Part shown: in pieces, positions 1-9,151 of the stretch
Position numbering within the stretch: the stretch's first letter is position 1
Layout of the letters: each line of letters begins with the position of its first letter
Assembly: GCF_009902005.1 (NCBI RefSeq)
Contig: NZ_WUTT01000001.1
Span: 224,762-288,761 of the forward strand
DNA from: Halomonas alimentaria
GTDB lineage: Bacteria > Pseudomonadota > Gammaproteobacteria > Pseudomonadales > Halomonadaceae
Length of the DNA stretch: 64,000 nucleotides
Direction of reading: 5' to 3'
Notes under the pieces: model-generated
Told to the model about the DNA's origin: nothing
Seen by the model: the letters and a program-made list of their open reading frames with translations, nothing else
The model's database searches: none
Position numbers and translations under genes: made by a program

Positions 1-1100
1 AGCGCTACCGGGTCCATGCGCTCACCGCCCACCGCTCCCGCGAACCTCTGCTGGCGCTGTGCCGGCGTCATCGTCCGGCCGTGGCGGTGCTCGAGCGTGA
101 GGCCGATGCCAGCTGGCTGCGCGAGCGCCTGGCCGAGGCCGGCGTTGCCACCGAGGTGCGCAGCGGGGCCGAGGCGCTGGTGGAGGTGGCGGAGGCCCCC
201 GAGGCCGAGGTGGTGATGTCGGCCATCGTGGGTGCCGCGGGCCTGCTGCCGACACTCGCCGCGGTGCGTGCCGGCAAGCGGGTGCTGCTGGCCAACAAGG
301 AGGCCCTGGTGATGTCCGGGGCGCTGTTCATGGAGGCGGTGCCACGCCATGGTGCCACCCTGCTGCCCATCGACTCCGAACATAATGCCATCTACCAGTG
401 TCTACCCGTGGAGCATCGCGGAGGCCTGGCTCGTCACGGGGTGACCCAGCTGCTGCTGACCGCCTCCGGCGGCCCCTTCCGGGGCTGGTCGGCCGAGGCA
501 CTGGCCGGGGTCACCCCGGCCCAGGCATGCGCCCACCCCAACTGGAGCATGGGGCAGAAGATCTCGGTGGACAGCGCCACCCTGATGAATAAGGGGCTCG
601 AGCTGATCGAGGCGTGCTGGCTGTTCGATGCCCGCCCCGATCAGGTGCAGGTGGTGGTGCATCCGCAGAGCGTGATTCACTCCATGGCCGCCTACAGCGA
701 CGGTTCGGTGATCGCCCAGCTCGGCAACCCGGACATGCGTACGCCCATCGCCTATGGCCTGGCGTGGCCCGAACGCATCGACGCCGGCGTCCAGTCGCTG
801 GACCTCTTTCAGATCGCGCGCCTCGACTTCGAGCCGCCCGATGAGGCCGCCTTTCCCTGCCTGGGCCTGGCGCGGGACGCCATGGCGGCGGGCGGTACGG
901 CGCCGGCGGTGCTCAATGCCGCCAACGAGGTGGCAGTGGCGGCCTTCCTTGCCGGGAGGCTTTCCTTCACCGGTATCGCCGAGCTGGTGGCGAGGGTGCG
1001 TGATACCGAGCCGGTGCAGCCGGCCGACGAGCTCGAGGCGATCCTCGATGCCGACACCCGCGCGCGGCGTGCCGCCGAGTGCCACCTGGCACGTCGGTGA
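1..1100 (+). CDS. dxr: 1-deoxy-D-xylulose 5-phosphate reductoisomerase, 5' end outside the window
   Basis: This enzyme converts DXP to 2-C-methyl-D-erythritol 4-phosphate using NADPH and a divalent metal, the committed step of the MEP isoprenoid pathway in the cytoplasm. The reading frame is open from base 3 and already reads [12 protein letters not shown], an internal part of the NADPH-binding domain, so the true start lies upstream. About 365 residues are present against roughly 398 in E. coli, so some 30 N-terminal residues are missing. Visible family motifs are [18 protein letters not shown] (metal ligands), SGGPFRG and the flexible-loop region [16 protein letters not shown]. The gene leads into rseP and bamA, the usual gammaproteobacterial order. 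Confidence 0.96.
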   Translation, partial: RYRVHALTAHRSREPLLALCRRHRPAVAVLEREADASWLRERLAEAGVATEVRSGAEALVEVAEAPEAEVVMSAIVGAAGLLPTLAAVRAGKRVLLANKEALVMSGALFMEAVPRHGATLLPIDSEHNAIYQCLPVEHRGGLARHGVTQLLLTASGGPFRGWSAEALAGVTPAQACAHPNWSMGQKISVDSATLMNKGLELIEACWLFDARPDQVQVVVHPQSVIHSMAAYSDGSVIAQLGNPDMRTPIAYGLAWPERIDAGVQSLDLFQIARLDFEPPDEAAFPCLGLARDAMAAGGTAPAVLNAANEVAVAAFLAGRLSFTGIAELVARVRDTEPVQPADELEAILDADTRARRAAECHLARR

Positions 1101-1149
1101 GGCGCGTCAGCTTTTACATGAATAGCCATGCTGTCAGGAGGAGAGTGAC

Positions 1150-2508
1150 TTGGGCGTGATCCAGAATATCCTGGCCGTGATCGTGGTACTGGGCCTGCTG
1201 ATCACCTTCCACGAGTTCGGCCACTTCTGGGTGGCGCGGCGCTGCGGGGTGAAGGTGTTGCGCTTCTCGGTGGGCTTCGGCACGCCGATCTGGTCGCGGG
1301 TGGATCGCCACGGCACCGAGTATGCCATCGCCGCCATCCCGTTGGGTGGCTACGTCAAGATGCTCGATGAGCGCGAGGGCGAGGTGCCGCCCGAGGAGCT
1401 CGATCGCGCCTTCAATCGCAAGAATGTCTGGCAGCGCATCGCCATCGTTGCCGCCGGCCCCCTGGCCAACTTCCTGCTCGCCCTGGTGGCCTACTGGGCG
1501 CTGTTCGTCGCCGGTACGGCAACGGTGGCACCGGTGATCGGTGAGGTGGCGCCGGATTCGCCCGCCGCGCGGGGTGGCCTGGTGGCCGGCCACGAGATCA
1601 CTGCGGTGCAGGGTGAGGCGGTGCGCTCCTGGGACGAGATCAACCTCAAGCTGGTGGCGGCCATCGGTGAGCGCGAGGCCCTCGCCATCGCCACCCGCGA
1701 GGACGCCGCCGCCGAGATACGCCAGCACCAGGTGCCGGTGGAGGACTGGCTGGTGCGCCAGGATCCTCCCCAGCCGCTGCCCAGCCTTGGGGTAACCCCC
1801 TGGCGGCCACCGATGCCGGCGGTACTCGGCCAGGTGATGGAGGGCGAGGCTGCTGCCGAGGCGGGACTGGTGGCCGGCGACGAGATCCTCGCGGTGGACG
1901 GCGAGCCGGTGGAAGACTGGGTCGCCTTCGTCGATGTCGTGCGCGCTAGCCCCGGGGAGACTCTGGCGCTCGAGGTGCGCCGCGACGGCGATACGCTGAC
2001 CCTCGCGGTGACGCCCCGTGAGAATATCCTCGAAGAGGGCGTCACCATCGGTTATATCGGCGCCGGGGTGGCGCCGGTGGCGTGGCCCGAGGAGTACCGC
2101 CGCGAGATCCGCTATGGACCGGTGGCCGCGGTGGGCGAGGCGTTCGCGCGCACCGGCGAGATGATCACGCTGACCTTCGATGCGGTGCGCAAGATGCTGG
2201 TGGGGCTGATCTCGCCCTCCAACCTCTCGGGGCCGATCACCATCGCCCAGATCTCCGGCGACTCCGCCCGCGCCGGGCTGGAGAGCTTCGTCAGCTTCCT
2301 GGCCTACCTGTCGATCAGCCTCGGGGTGCTCAACCTGCTGCCGATTCCGGTGCTGGATGGTGGCCACCTGCTCTACTATGCCATGGAGGTGGTGCGAGGT
2401 CGGCCAGTCTCGGAGCGCACCCAGGCGATCGGGCTGCGCATCGGCCTGGCGCTGGTGGGCAGCCTGATGCTGATGGCGATCTACTTCGATCTGATGCGGC
2501 TCTGGTAG
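1150..2508 (+). CDS. rseP: RseP site-2 intramembrane zinc metalloprotease
   Basis: RseP is an inner-membrane protease that makes the second cut in the anti-sigma-E factor RseA and removes remnant signal peptides. The 452-residue product has the zinc motif HEFGH at residues 21-25 in the first membrane segment and the matching NLLPIPVLDG motif at about 395-404 near the C-terminus. Two PDZ-like regions lie between them, as in the E. coli protein. The start is a TTG: AGGAGGAG at 1136-1143 sits six bases before it, and no ATG is better placed. It follows dxr by 49 bases and precedes bamA, so the stress sensor sits next to the outer-membrane assembly gene it helps regulate. Confidence 0.96.
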   Translation: MGVIQNILAVIVVLGLLITFHEFGHFWVARRCGVKVLRFSVGFGTPIWSRVDRHGTEYAIAAIPLGGYVKMLDEREGEVPPEELDRAFNRKNVWQRIAIVAAGPLANFLLALVAYWALFVAGTATVAPVIGEVAPDSPAARGGLVAGHEITAVQGEAVRSWDEINLKLVAAIGEREALAIATREDAAAEIRQHQVPVEDWLVRQDPPQPLPSLGVTPWRPPMPAVLGQVMEGEAAAEAGLVAGDEILAVDGEPVEDWVAFVDVVRASPGETLALEVRRDGDTLTLAVTPRENILEEGVTIGYIGAGVAPVAWPEEYRREIRYGPVAAVGEAFARTGEMITLTFDAVRKMLVGLISPSNLSGPITIAQISGDSARAGLESFVSFLAYLSISLGVLNLLPIPVLDGGHLLYYAMEVVRGRPVSERTQAIGLRIGLALVGSLMLMAIYFDLMRLW

Positions 2509-2601
2509 GGAAAGGCAGGCGCAGTGACAGAAACCAAGGGTCTTCAGGCCAGCCCCGAGTGACAAACCATCTGCGATTGCCCAGGTCCCGAGGGCCTCGC
2601 C

Positions 2602-2629
2602 TTGTCAGTTGGCCGTGCAAATGTATAAG
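2602..2629 (+). promoter_or_regulatory. sigma-70-like promoter candidate for bamA
   Basis: TTGTCA (2602-2607) and TATAAG (2624-2629) are separated by 16 bases in the 169-base gap between rseP and bamA. Each hexamer differs from consensus at one position. It would give bamA a leader of about 40 bases. I looked for a sigma-E-type GAACTT element here and did not find a convincing one. Confidence 0.5.
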
Positions 2630-2677
2630 GTGCCTGTCTGGACAGGTTTGGCAGATCAACGCGAGCGAATCGACTGC

Positions 2678-5023
2678 ATGAAAATCAAGACCATCGGACT
2701 GGCGGCACTGCTGCTTGCCGGGGCCAGTGTGGCCCAGGCGGAACCTTTCGACGTTGCCGACATTCGGGTGGAGGGCCTGCAGCGCATCTCTGCCGCTTCC
2801 GTCTTCAACGCCTTTCCTGTCACCGCCCGTGACCGCGTCGACGAGCGTGAGCTCGCCGAGGCGGCCCGTGAGCTCTTCGCCACCGGCCTGTTCGAGGATG
2901 TCAGGCTGGCTCGTGAGGGGGATGTGCTGATCATCCAGGTGGTCGAGCGTCCCACCATCAGCCGCCTCAATATCGACGGCAACCGCCAGCTCGACGAGGA
3001 CCAGTTGCGCCAGGGGCTTCGCGAGGCCGGCCTCGAGGAGGGGCAGGTGCTGCAGCTTTCCACCCTGGAGGAGATCGAGCGCGAGCTCGAGGGCGTCTAC
3101 CAGGCTCAGGGCCGCTACAGCGCCGACATCGAGACCAGCGTGCGCGAGATCGACGAGGGCCGTGTCCAGGTCGACATCGAGATCGACGAGGGCGCGGTGG
3201 CCAAGATTCGCCAGATCAATATCGTCGGCAATCGCGCCTTCGACGACGAGACCCTGCGTGAGGTGTTCGAGCTCAACGATCGGCCGGGGCGCATCTTCGG
3301 CTGGTTCTCCAAGGATGAGTACTCCCGGGAAGCCCTCGCCGGTGACCTCGAGCGGCTGCGCTCCTTCTATCTGGATCGCGGCTATGTCAACTTCAACGTC
3401 GAGTCGACCCAGGTCTCGATCAGCCCCGACAAGTCCGAGATCTTCGTCACCATCAACGTCAACGAGGGCGCCGAGTATCGGCTCGGCGACGTGCGCTTCG
3501 TGGGCGACCTGACGATCAGTGAACGCGAAGCGCGTGAACTGCTGGAGGTCACCCCGGGCGAGACCTTCTCGCGCAGCGACGTCACCGCCTCCACTGAGGC
3601 GCTGCGTGCTCGCCTGGGTGCCGACGGCTTCGCCTTCGCCAGCGTCGATGGCATCCCCGAGACCAGCGCCGATGGGGAGACCGTCGACCTGGTGTTCCGG
3701 GTCGATCCGGGCCGTCGTGCCTATGTGCGGCGCATCGAGTTCGTCGGTAACACCACCACCATGGACGAGGTGCTGCGGCGCGAGATGACCCAGATGGAGG
3801 GCGCACCGGCCTCCACCGATGCCATCAGCCAGTCCCAGCAGCGCCTCGAGCGCCTGGGCTTCTTCAAGCAGGTCGAGGTGGAGACCCAGCCGGTAGCCGG
3901 CGAGCCCGACAAGCTCGACGTCACCTACAGCGTCGAGGAGCAGCCCTCCGGCTCCATCTCCGCCAGCATCGGTTTCTCCCAGAGCGCCGGCGTCATCTAT
4001 GGGGTGGGCCTCTCCCAGAGCAACTTCCTAGGCACCGGCAACCGCGTGAATATCGGCGCCCAGCGCAGCGATACCTTCACCAGCATCAACTTCGGCTTCA
4101 CTGATCCCTACTGGACCATGGACGGGATCTCCCGGGGCTATAACCTCTACTATCGCGAGTCCGACTACGAGGACTCCGATATCTCCACCTACTCCACCGA
4201 CGCCTACGGTGCGGGGATCAACTTCGGTTATCCGATCAACGAGATTACCCGCCTGAACTTCGGTACCGCGGTGGAAGACCTGACCATCAAGACCTATAAC
4301 GACACGGCGTCGGAGATCAAGCGCTATGTCGACGAGCAGGGCGCCGATGCCCAGGCCCTGAAGCTCACCGCCAGCTGGACTCGCAACAACCTCAACCGCG
4401 GCATCATGCCCACCGACGGCAGCTACCAGCGCCTGTCGCTGGAGACCGCGGTACCCGGCAGTGACGCCGAATATGCCAAGCTGCGCGCCCAGGCGCGTCA
4501 GCTCTTCGCACTGGACGACAACCACGACTGGGCGCTGAAGTTCAGCGGCGAGCTGGGCTATGCCGACACCCTGGGCGGCAACGACCCCTATCCGTTCTAC
4601 GAGAACTTCTATGCCGGCGGCCTGGGCTCGGTGCGCGGCTTCACCGGCAACACCCTGGGCCAGCCCACCACGCCGTCGGGTAACTCCACCCGCGACCGTA
4701 CCCTGGGTGGCAACATGCTGGTGCAGGGCAGTGCCGAGCTGATCTTCCCGACGCCCTTCGTGGGTGACCAGCGTACGGTGCAGAGCTCGCTGTTCGTCGA
4801 CGGCGGCAACACCTTCCTCACCGACTGCTATCCGGTGGAGGATGGTCGTACCTCAAGCTGCAACTCGGGGGTCGACCTCGGTGACCTGCGCTACAGCGTC
4901 GGCCTGGGGCTCTCCTGGCTGACCCCGGTGGGGCCGCTGACCTTCAGCGTCGCCGAGCCGCTCAACGACGAAAGTGGCGACGATACCCAGTTCTTCCAGT
5001 TCTCCCTCGGCCAGACCTTCTGA
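2678..5023 (+). CDS. bamA: BamA, outer-membrane protein assembly factor
   Basis: BamA is the Omp85-family core of the BAM complex that folds beta-barrels into the outer membrane. The 781-residue product starts with a signal peptide (MKIKTIGLAALL..., likely cut after AQA at residue 21), then about 400 residues of POTRA repeats (for example VADIRVEGLQRIS), then the barrel. The VRGF motif that contacts the barrel interior is at residues 652-655, and the chain ends in Phe (SLGQTF), the usual barrel signature. I chose ATG 2678 because the signal peptide begins there; the open frame extends 23 codons upstream but those codons do not resemble a signal peptide. Skp, its periplasmic partner, is next. 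Confidence 0.97.
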   Translation: MKIKTIGLAALLLAGASVAQAEPFDVADIRVEGLQRISAASVFNAFPVTARDRVDERELAEAARELFATGLFEDVRLAREGDVLIIQVVERPTISRLNIDGNRQLDEDQLRQGLREAGLEEGQVLQLSTLEEIERELEGVYQAQGRYSADIETSVREIDEGRVQVDIEIDEGAVAKIRQINIVGNRAFDDETLREVFELNDRPGRIFGWFSKDEYSREALAGDLERLRSFYLDRGYVNFNVESTQVSISPDKSEIFVTINVNEGAEYRLGDVRFVGDLTISEREARELLEVTPGETFSRSDVTASTEALRARLGADGFAFASVDGIPETSADGETVDLVFRVDPGRRAYVRRIEFVGNTTTMDEVLRREMTQMEGAPASTDAISQSQQRLERLGFFKQVEVETQPVAGEPDKLDVTYSVEEQPSGSISASIGFSQSAGVIYGVGLSQSNFLGTGNRVNIGAQRSDTFTSINFGFTDPYWTMDGISRGYNLYYRESDYEDSDISTYSTDAYGAGINFGYPINEITRLNFGTAVEDLTIKTYNDTASEIKRYVDEQGADAQALKLTASWTRNNLNRGIMPTDGSYQRLSLETAVPGSDAEYAKLRAQARQLFALDDNHDWALKFSGELGYADTLGGNDPYPFYENFYAGGLGSVRGFTGNTLGQPTTPSGNSTRDRTLGGNMLVQGSAELIFPTPFVGDQRTVQSSLFVDGGNTFLTDCYPVEDGRTSSCNSGVDLGDLRYSVGLGLSWLTPVGPLTFSVAEPLNDESGDDTQFFQFSLGQTF

Positions 5024-5047
5024 CCGGGCCTCGACACCCTTGCTACC

Positions 5048-5069
5048 GGGCCGCCGCCGGCGGCGGCCC
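5048..5069 (+). other. Perfect GC palindrome between bamA and skp
   Basis: Eleven bases (GGGCCGCCGCC) are followed directly by their reverse complement. The hairpin ends four bases before the skp Shine-Dalgarno AGGAG (5074-5078). There is no T-run, so it is more likely an mRNA processing or stability element, or a partial attenuator, than a full terminator. Confidence 0.6.
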
Positions 5070-5085
5070 CAACAGGAGTCCTACC

Positions 5086-5568
5086 ATGCGCAAGTTGACC
5101 GCCGCCTTCGCCCTGCTGCTGATCTCCGCCATCGCCCTGCCAGCCCTGGCCGCCGACGTGGCGGTGCTGGACTGGCGCCGTGCGCTGATGGAAACCGACG
5201 CCGCCCAGCGCTCCATGAGCGAGCTGGAGAACCGTGTCGGGAGCCAGCAGCAGCAGGCCCAGGCCCTCGAGCAGGAGCTCAACCAGCTGCAGCAGCGCGC
5301 CGACAGCCTCAGCGACAGCGAGCGCCAGCAGGCCAACCAGAAGGTCGCCGAGCTCAATCGCCTGATGGGCGAGGTCATGCAGGCCCGCCAGGAGTCCGAG
5401 CAGGCCCTGCTGCAGCGCGCCGAGCCCAAGCTGCAGCAGGCGGTGGAGCAGATCATCGCCCGCCACAGCATCCAGGTACTGGTGGAGCCCCAGGGGGTAC
5501 TGCACGCCGAGCGCGACCTGCAAAACGTCACCGCCGAGGTGACCGAGATTCTCAATAGCATGCTGTGA
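5086..5568 (+). CDS. skp: Skp/OmpH periplasmic chaperone
   Basis: Skp is a trimeric periplasmic chaperone that holds unfolded outer-membrane proteins on their way to BamA. The 160-residue product has a clear signal peptide (MRKLTAAFALLLISAIALPALA, cut near residue 22) and mature start ADVAVLDW. The middle of the chain is rich in Gln, Glu and Ala (QQQQAQALEQEL...), as expected for the tentacle-like helical arms. AGGAG at 5074-5078 supports the ATG. It lies between bamA and lpxD, the standard order, and is probably co-transcribed with bamA through a strong hairpin in the gap. Confidence 0.95.
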   Translation: MRKLTAAFALLLISAIALPALAADVAVLDWRRALMETDAAQRSMSELENRVGSQQQQAQALEQELNQLQQRADSLSDSERQQANQKVAELNRLMGEVMQARQESEQALLQRAEPKLQQAVEQIIARHSIQVLVEPQGVLHAERDLQNVTAEVTEILNSML

Positions 5569-5587
5569 CTGCGGCGGATCCCTTCCC

Positions 5588-6625
5588 ATGACGCGAAGTG
5601 CTATTCCCAAGATGACCCTGGGTGACCTGGCCGAGCGGCTGGGCGCACGCCTGGTCGGCGATGCCGGGCGCCAGGTCGGTGGCCTGGCCACCCTCGGCGA
5701 GGCCGGGCCGGACCAGGTGGCCTTCCTGGCCAACCGGGCCTACCTCAAGGACCTGCCCGGGACCCGCGCCGCGGCGGTGCTGCTGCATCCTCAGCACGCG
5801 GACAGCTGCCCGGTGGACCGGCTCGAGCTGGACAACCCCTATCTGGGCTATGCCGCGGCGTCGCGGCTGTTCGACTCCCTGGCGGGCCATGATCCGGCCG
5901 GCATCCACCCTTCGGCGGTGGTCGATCCCACCGCCACCCTGGGCGAGCGGATCGAGGTGGGCGCCAATGCGGTGATCGAGGCCGGGGCCACCCTGGGCGA
6001 CGACGTGGTGATCGGGCCCGGCTCGGTGGTCGGTGCCGATACCACCATCGGCGACGGGTCGCGGCTGCATGCCAATGTCACCGTCTACCATGGCGTGATG
6101 ATCGGCCGGCGGGTGATCCTGCACAGCGGTAGCGTGGTCGGTGGCGACGGCTTCGGCTTCGCCCACGACGGCAGTCGCTGGCACAAGATCGCCCAGCTCG
6201 GCGGAGTGGTGCTGGGCGACGATGTGGAGGTGGGCAGCTGCTCGAGCATCGATCGCGGGGCCCTGGGCGATACCCTGATCGGCAACGACGTCAAGATCGA
6301 CAGCCAGGTGCAGATCGCCCACAACGTGCAGATCGGCGAGCATAGTGCCTTGGCCGGCTGCGTGGGTATCGCCGGCTCCACGAAGGTGGGGCGGCACTGC
6401 ATGCTGGGTGGTGGCGTGGGCCTGGCTGGCCACCTGACCCTCTGCGATGGCGTCCAGGTGACCGGAATGAGCCTGGTGACCAACTCGATCCACGAGCCGG
6501 GCGTCTACTCCTCGGGCACCGGGGCCATGGCCAACGCCCAGTGGCGCAAGAATGCGGTGCGTTTCAAGCAGTTGGATGACATGGCCAAGCGACTCACTCG
6601 ACTCGAGCGGGCGCGCGGCGCTTGA
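5588..6625 (+). CDS. lpxD: UDP-3-O-acylglucosamine N-acyltransferase LpxD
   Basis: LpxD adds the second 3-hydroxyacyl chain (from ACP) to the amino group of UDP-3-O-acylglucosamine in lipid A synthesis. The 345-residue product has the N-terminal uridine-binding domain (residues 1-100, FLANRAYLKDL), then a long left-handed beta-helix of hexapeptide repeats (IHPSAVVDPTA, IGDGSRL). The catalytic His lies in QIAHNVQIG. The C-terminal helix (FKQLDDMAKRLTRLERA) is the ACP-recognition helix of the family. It follows skp by 19 bases with no strong Shine-Dalgarno, suggesting translational continuity from skp. Confidence 0.96.
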   Translation: MTRSAIPKMTLGDLAERLGARLVGDAGRQVGGLATLGEAGPDQVAFLANRAYLKDLPGTRAAAVLLHPQHADSCPVDRLELDNPYLGYAAASRLFDSLAGHDPAGIHPSAVVDPTATLGERIEVGANAVIEAGATLGDDVVIGPGSVVGADTTIGDGSRLHANVTVYHGVMIGRRVILHSGSVVGGDGFGFAHDGSRWHKIAQLGGVVLGDDVEVGSCSSIDRGALGDTLIGNDVKIDSQVQIAHNVQIGEHSALAGCVGIAGSTKVGRHCMLGGGVGLAGHLTLCDGVQVTGMSLVTNSIHEPGVYSSGTGAMANAQWRKNAVRFKQLDDMAKRLTRLERARGA

Positions 6626-6649
6626 GGGCCCTGCGGGGGGCGCTATAAT
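6622..6649 (+). promoter_or_regulatory. Promoter candidate for the fabZ-lpxA-lpxB-rnhB-dnaE operon
   Basis: A perfect TATAAT (6644-6649) stands 16 bases after TTGAGG (6622-6627), which overlaps the lpxD stop codon. The -10 box lies in the loop of an inverted repeat GCGGGGG (6633-6639) / CCCCCGC (6650-6656). It would start transcripts about 70 bases upstream of fabZ. Confidence 0.55.
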
Positions 6650-6660
6650 CCCCCGCCAGA

Positions 6661-6700
6661 CCGGCATGGTTGCCGGCTCTCGCCTGCCGGGACGGCAGGC
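6661..6700 (+). other. Two hairpins in the fabZ mRNA leader
   Basis: CCGGCA/TGCCGG (6661-6666 with 6671-6676, 4-base loop) and GCCTGCC/GGCAGGC (6682-6688 with 6694-6700, 5-base loop) lie between the -10 box and the fabZ ribosome binding site (AGAGG, 6714-6718). Neither has a T-run. Confidence 0.5.
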
Positions 6701-6726
6701 ATCCCGAGACTTCAGAGGTTGTGACG

Positions 6727-7170
6727 ATGGTAATGGACATCAACGAGATCCGTGAGTATCTGCCCCACCGGTATCCTTTCCTGCTGGTGGACCGGGTCAC
6801 CGAGCTGGCCCTGGGCGAGACCATCGTTGCCTACAAGAACGTCAGCATCAACGAACCCTTCTTCAATGGTCACTTTCCCCATCACCCGATCATGCCCGGG
6901 GTGCTGGTGATCGAGGCGCTGGCCCAGGCCTGTGGCATCCTCGGCTTCAAGACCGTCAACAAGCTGCCCGCCGACGGCTACGTCTACTACCTGGTGGGCA
7001 GCGACAACGTGCGCTTCAAGCGCCCGGTCATGCCCGGCGACCGGCTCGACCTGCGTGCCGACGTGGTGCGCGAGAAGCGCGGCATCTGGAAGTTTGCCTG
7101 CAAGGCCAGCGTGGCCGGCGAGGTGGCCTGCGAGGCCGAGATCATCTGCGCCGAGAGGAAGGTCGCTTGA
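6727..7170 (+). CDS. fabZ: (3R)-hydroxyacyl-ACP dehydratase FabZ
   Basis: FabZ dehydrates 3-hydroxyacyl-ACP in fatty-acid elongation and competes with LpxA for 3-hydroxyacyl-ACP. The 147-residue hot-dog-fold protein carries the catalytic His49 in GHFPHHP and Glu63 in VIEALAQ. The start MVMDINEI at 6727 is chosen because AGAGG at 6714-6718 is eight bases upstream and the length fits the family; ATG 6733 (MDINEI) is an alternative. The open frame continues 19 codons upstream into the leader hairpins, which is unlikely to be translated. Its stop overlaps the lpxA TTG start. Confidence 0.96.
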   Translation: MVMDINEIREYLPHRYPFLLVDRVTELALGETIVAYKNVSINEPFFNGHFPHHPIMPGVLVIEALAQACGILGFKTVNKLPADGYVYYLVGSDNVRFKRPVMPGDRLDLRADVVREKRGIWKFACKASVAGEVACEAEIICAERKVA

Positions 7171-7934
7171 TTCATCCCACCGCCCTCATCGACCCTGCCG
7201 CACGGCTGGCCGACGACGTCGAGGTCGGCCCCTTCACGGTGGTCGGTCCCGACGTGGAGATCGGCCCCGGCTCGCGCATCGGTCCCCATGTGGTGATCAA
7301 GGGGCCGACGGTACTCGGCGCCCGTACGCGCATCTTCCAGTTCGCCTCGGTGGGCGAGGACTGCCAGGACAAGAAGTATGCCGGCGAGCCGACCCGCCTG
7401 GTGATGGGGGATGACAACGTGGTCCGCGAAGGCGTCACCCTGCACCGCGGCACCGTCCAGGATCGTGGCGAGACCACCATCGGCTCGCGCAACCTGTTCA
7501 TGGCCTATGTGCATGTGGGCCACGACTGCGTGATCGGCAACGACTGCATCCTGGCCAACCAGGTGACCCTGGCCGGCCACGTCAAGATGGGTGACTTCGC
7601 GATCCTCGGCGGCCTCTCCGCCGTGCACCAGTTCTGCCACTTCGGCACCCATGCCATGGCCGGTGGTGGCTCCATCATCACTAAGGACACCCCGGCCTAC
7701 GTGATGATCAACGGCAACCCCGCCCAGGTCCACGGCCTCAACCTGGTGGGGCTCAAGCGCCGCGGCTTCTCCCGTGATGCCCTCAAGGCGCTGGGTGAGG
7801 CCTACAAGCTGGTCTATCGCCAGGGGCTCACCGTCGAGCAGGCGCTGGCCGAGATCCGCAGCCGCTTCGCGCTGGTCGAGACCGAGGCCTTTGCCGCCTC
7901 CATCGAGGCCTCGACCCGCGGCATCATCCGCTAG
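7167..7934 (+). CDS. lpxA: UDP-N-acetylglucosamine 3-O-acyltransferase LpxA
   Basis: LpxA performs the first step of lipid A synthesis, transferring a 3-hydroxyacyl chain from ACP to UDP-GlcNAc. The 255-residue product is a left-handed beta-helix (repeated I-G-x-x-x-x units) with the catalytic His in HVGHDC (His119) and the family signature [13 protein letters not shown] near the C-terminal helical domain. The start codon is TTG, overlapping the fabZ stop as TTGA (7167-7170), with GAGAGGAAGG just upstream. No ATG lies close enough to replace it, so translation is probably coupled to fabZ. Confidence 0.96.
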   Translation: MIHPTALIDPAARLADDVEVGPFTVVGPDVEIGPGSRIGPHVVIKGPTVLGARTRIFQFASVGEDCQDKKYAGEPTRLVMGDDNVVREGVTLHRGTVQDRGETTIGSRNLFMAYVHVGHDCVIGNDCILANQVTLAGHVKMGDFAILGGLSAVHQFCHFGTHAMAGGGSIITKDTPAYVMINGNPAQVHGLNLVGLKRRGFSRDALKALGEAYKLVYRQGLTVEQALAEIRSRFALVETEAFAASIEASTRGIIR

Positions 7935-7936
7935 CC

Positions 7937-9151
7937 ATGCCGGCCGACGAGCGCGTCGCCGTGCAGCGCATCTACCTGGTGGCCGGCGAGCTTTCCGGGG
8001 ATATCCTCGGCGCCAGCCTGATGCGTGCGCTCAAGTCTCGTCATCCCGGCGTCGAGTTCCGCGGCATCGGCGGGCCGCGCATGATCCAGGAGGGCATCGA
8101 CAGCCGCTTTCCCCTGGAGACCCTCTCGGTGATGGGGCTGGTCGAGGTTCTCCGCCACCTGCCACGGCTGGTCGGCGTGCGCCGCGAGCTCAGGCGCGAT
8201 GCGCTGGCCTGGCGACCCGATATCGTGATCGGCATCGACGCCCCTGACTTCAACCTCGGTCTCGAGCGCCAGCTGCGCGAGGCCGGGCTGACCACCGCCC
8301 ACTACGTCAGCCCCTCCGTGTGGGCCTGGCGCCAGGGGCGGGTCAAGGGCATCGCCCGCTCCGTCGATGCCATGCTCACCTTCCTGCCCTTCGAGGCGGC
8401 CTTCTACGCGCGGCACCGCGTTCCCGTGGCCTTCGTCGGCCACCCGCTGGCCGATGAGCTGCCGCTGGAGAACGACCGCGGCGCGGCCCGCGCCGAGCTG
8501 GGGCTGCCCGAGGCGGGCGAGGTGCTTGCCGTGCTGCCCGGTTCACGGGCCAGCGAGATCCGCTTTCTGGGCGAGACCTTCCTGGCCGCCGCCGAGCGGC
8601 TGTGTGCCGCGCGACCGGAGCTCTCGGTGGTGATCCCGGCGGCCACGCCGGAACGGCGCGGCGAACTCGAGGCGTTGCTCGCCACCTGCCCGGCCCTCGC
8701 CGAACGCCTGACCCTGCTCGACGGCGGGGCCCGGGAGGCCATGGTGGCCGCGGATGCCGTGCTGCTCGCCTCGGGCACCGCGGCGCTGGAGGCGATGCTC
8801 TGCCATCGCCCCATGCTGGTCGCCTACCGCATGGCACCGGCTACCCACTGGCTGGCGAAGCGGCTGGTCAAGACCGAGTGGATCTCGCTGCCCAACCTGA
8901 TCGCCCGGGAGAGCCTGGTACCGGAGCTGATTCAGGAGGCGGCCAGCCCCGAGGCGATCGCCGCTCGTCTCGGCGAGATGCTCGACGACGCCGACGGCCG
9001 TGCGGCGCTGGAGGCGCGCTTCGCCCGGATGCATGCCGGCCTGCAGCGCGACGCCAGCCGCCGCGCGGCGGAGGCCATTGAGGCCCTGGTCGCGGGCCGT
9101 CCGCTGCCGGCCAGCGTCGCCCCCGAGCGCGCCGCAGAGGTAGCGCCTTGA
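7937..9151 (+). CDS. lpxB: Lipid-A-disaccharide synthase LpxB
   Basis: LpxB joins 2,3-diacylglucosamine 1-phosphate to UDP-2,3-diacylglucosamine, making the lipid A disaccharide at the inner-membrane surface. The 404-residue GT19 protein starts with the typical VAGELSGD motif after a short N-terminal stretch and contains [24 protein letters not shown] and SPSVWAWR, all hallmarks of the family. The C-terminal half carries ASGTAALEA, the nucleotide-sugar binding region. It begins two bases after the lpxA stop and its stop overlaps the rnhB TTG start. Confidence 0.96.
   Translation: MPADERVAVQRIYLVAGELSGDILGASLMRALKSRHPGVEFRGIGGPRMIQEGIDSRFPLETLSVMGLVEVLRHLPRLVGVRRELRRDALAWRPDIVIGIDAPDFNLGLERQLREAGLTTAHYVSPSVWAWRQGRVKGIARSVDAMLTFLPFEAAFYARHRVPVAFVGHPLADELPLENDRGAARAELGLPEAGEVLAVLPGSRASEIRFLGETFLAAAERLCAARPELSVVIPAATPERRGELEALLATCPALAERLTLLDGGAREAMVAADAVLLASGTAALEAMLCHRPMLVAYRMAPATHWLAKRLVKTEWISLPNLIARESLVPELIQEAASPEAIAARLGEMLDDADGRAALEARFARMHAGLQRDASRRAAEAIEALVAGRPLPASVAPERAAEVAP

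Noticed and set aside
2609..2677. N-terminal extension of BamA
   Set aside because: It begins inside the predicted promoter, and a normal signal peptide starts at 2678.
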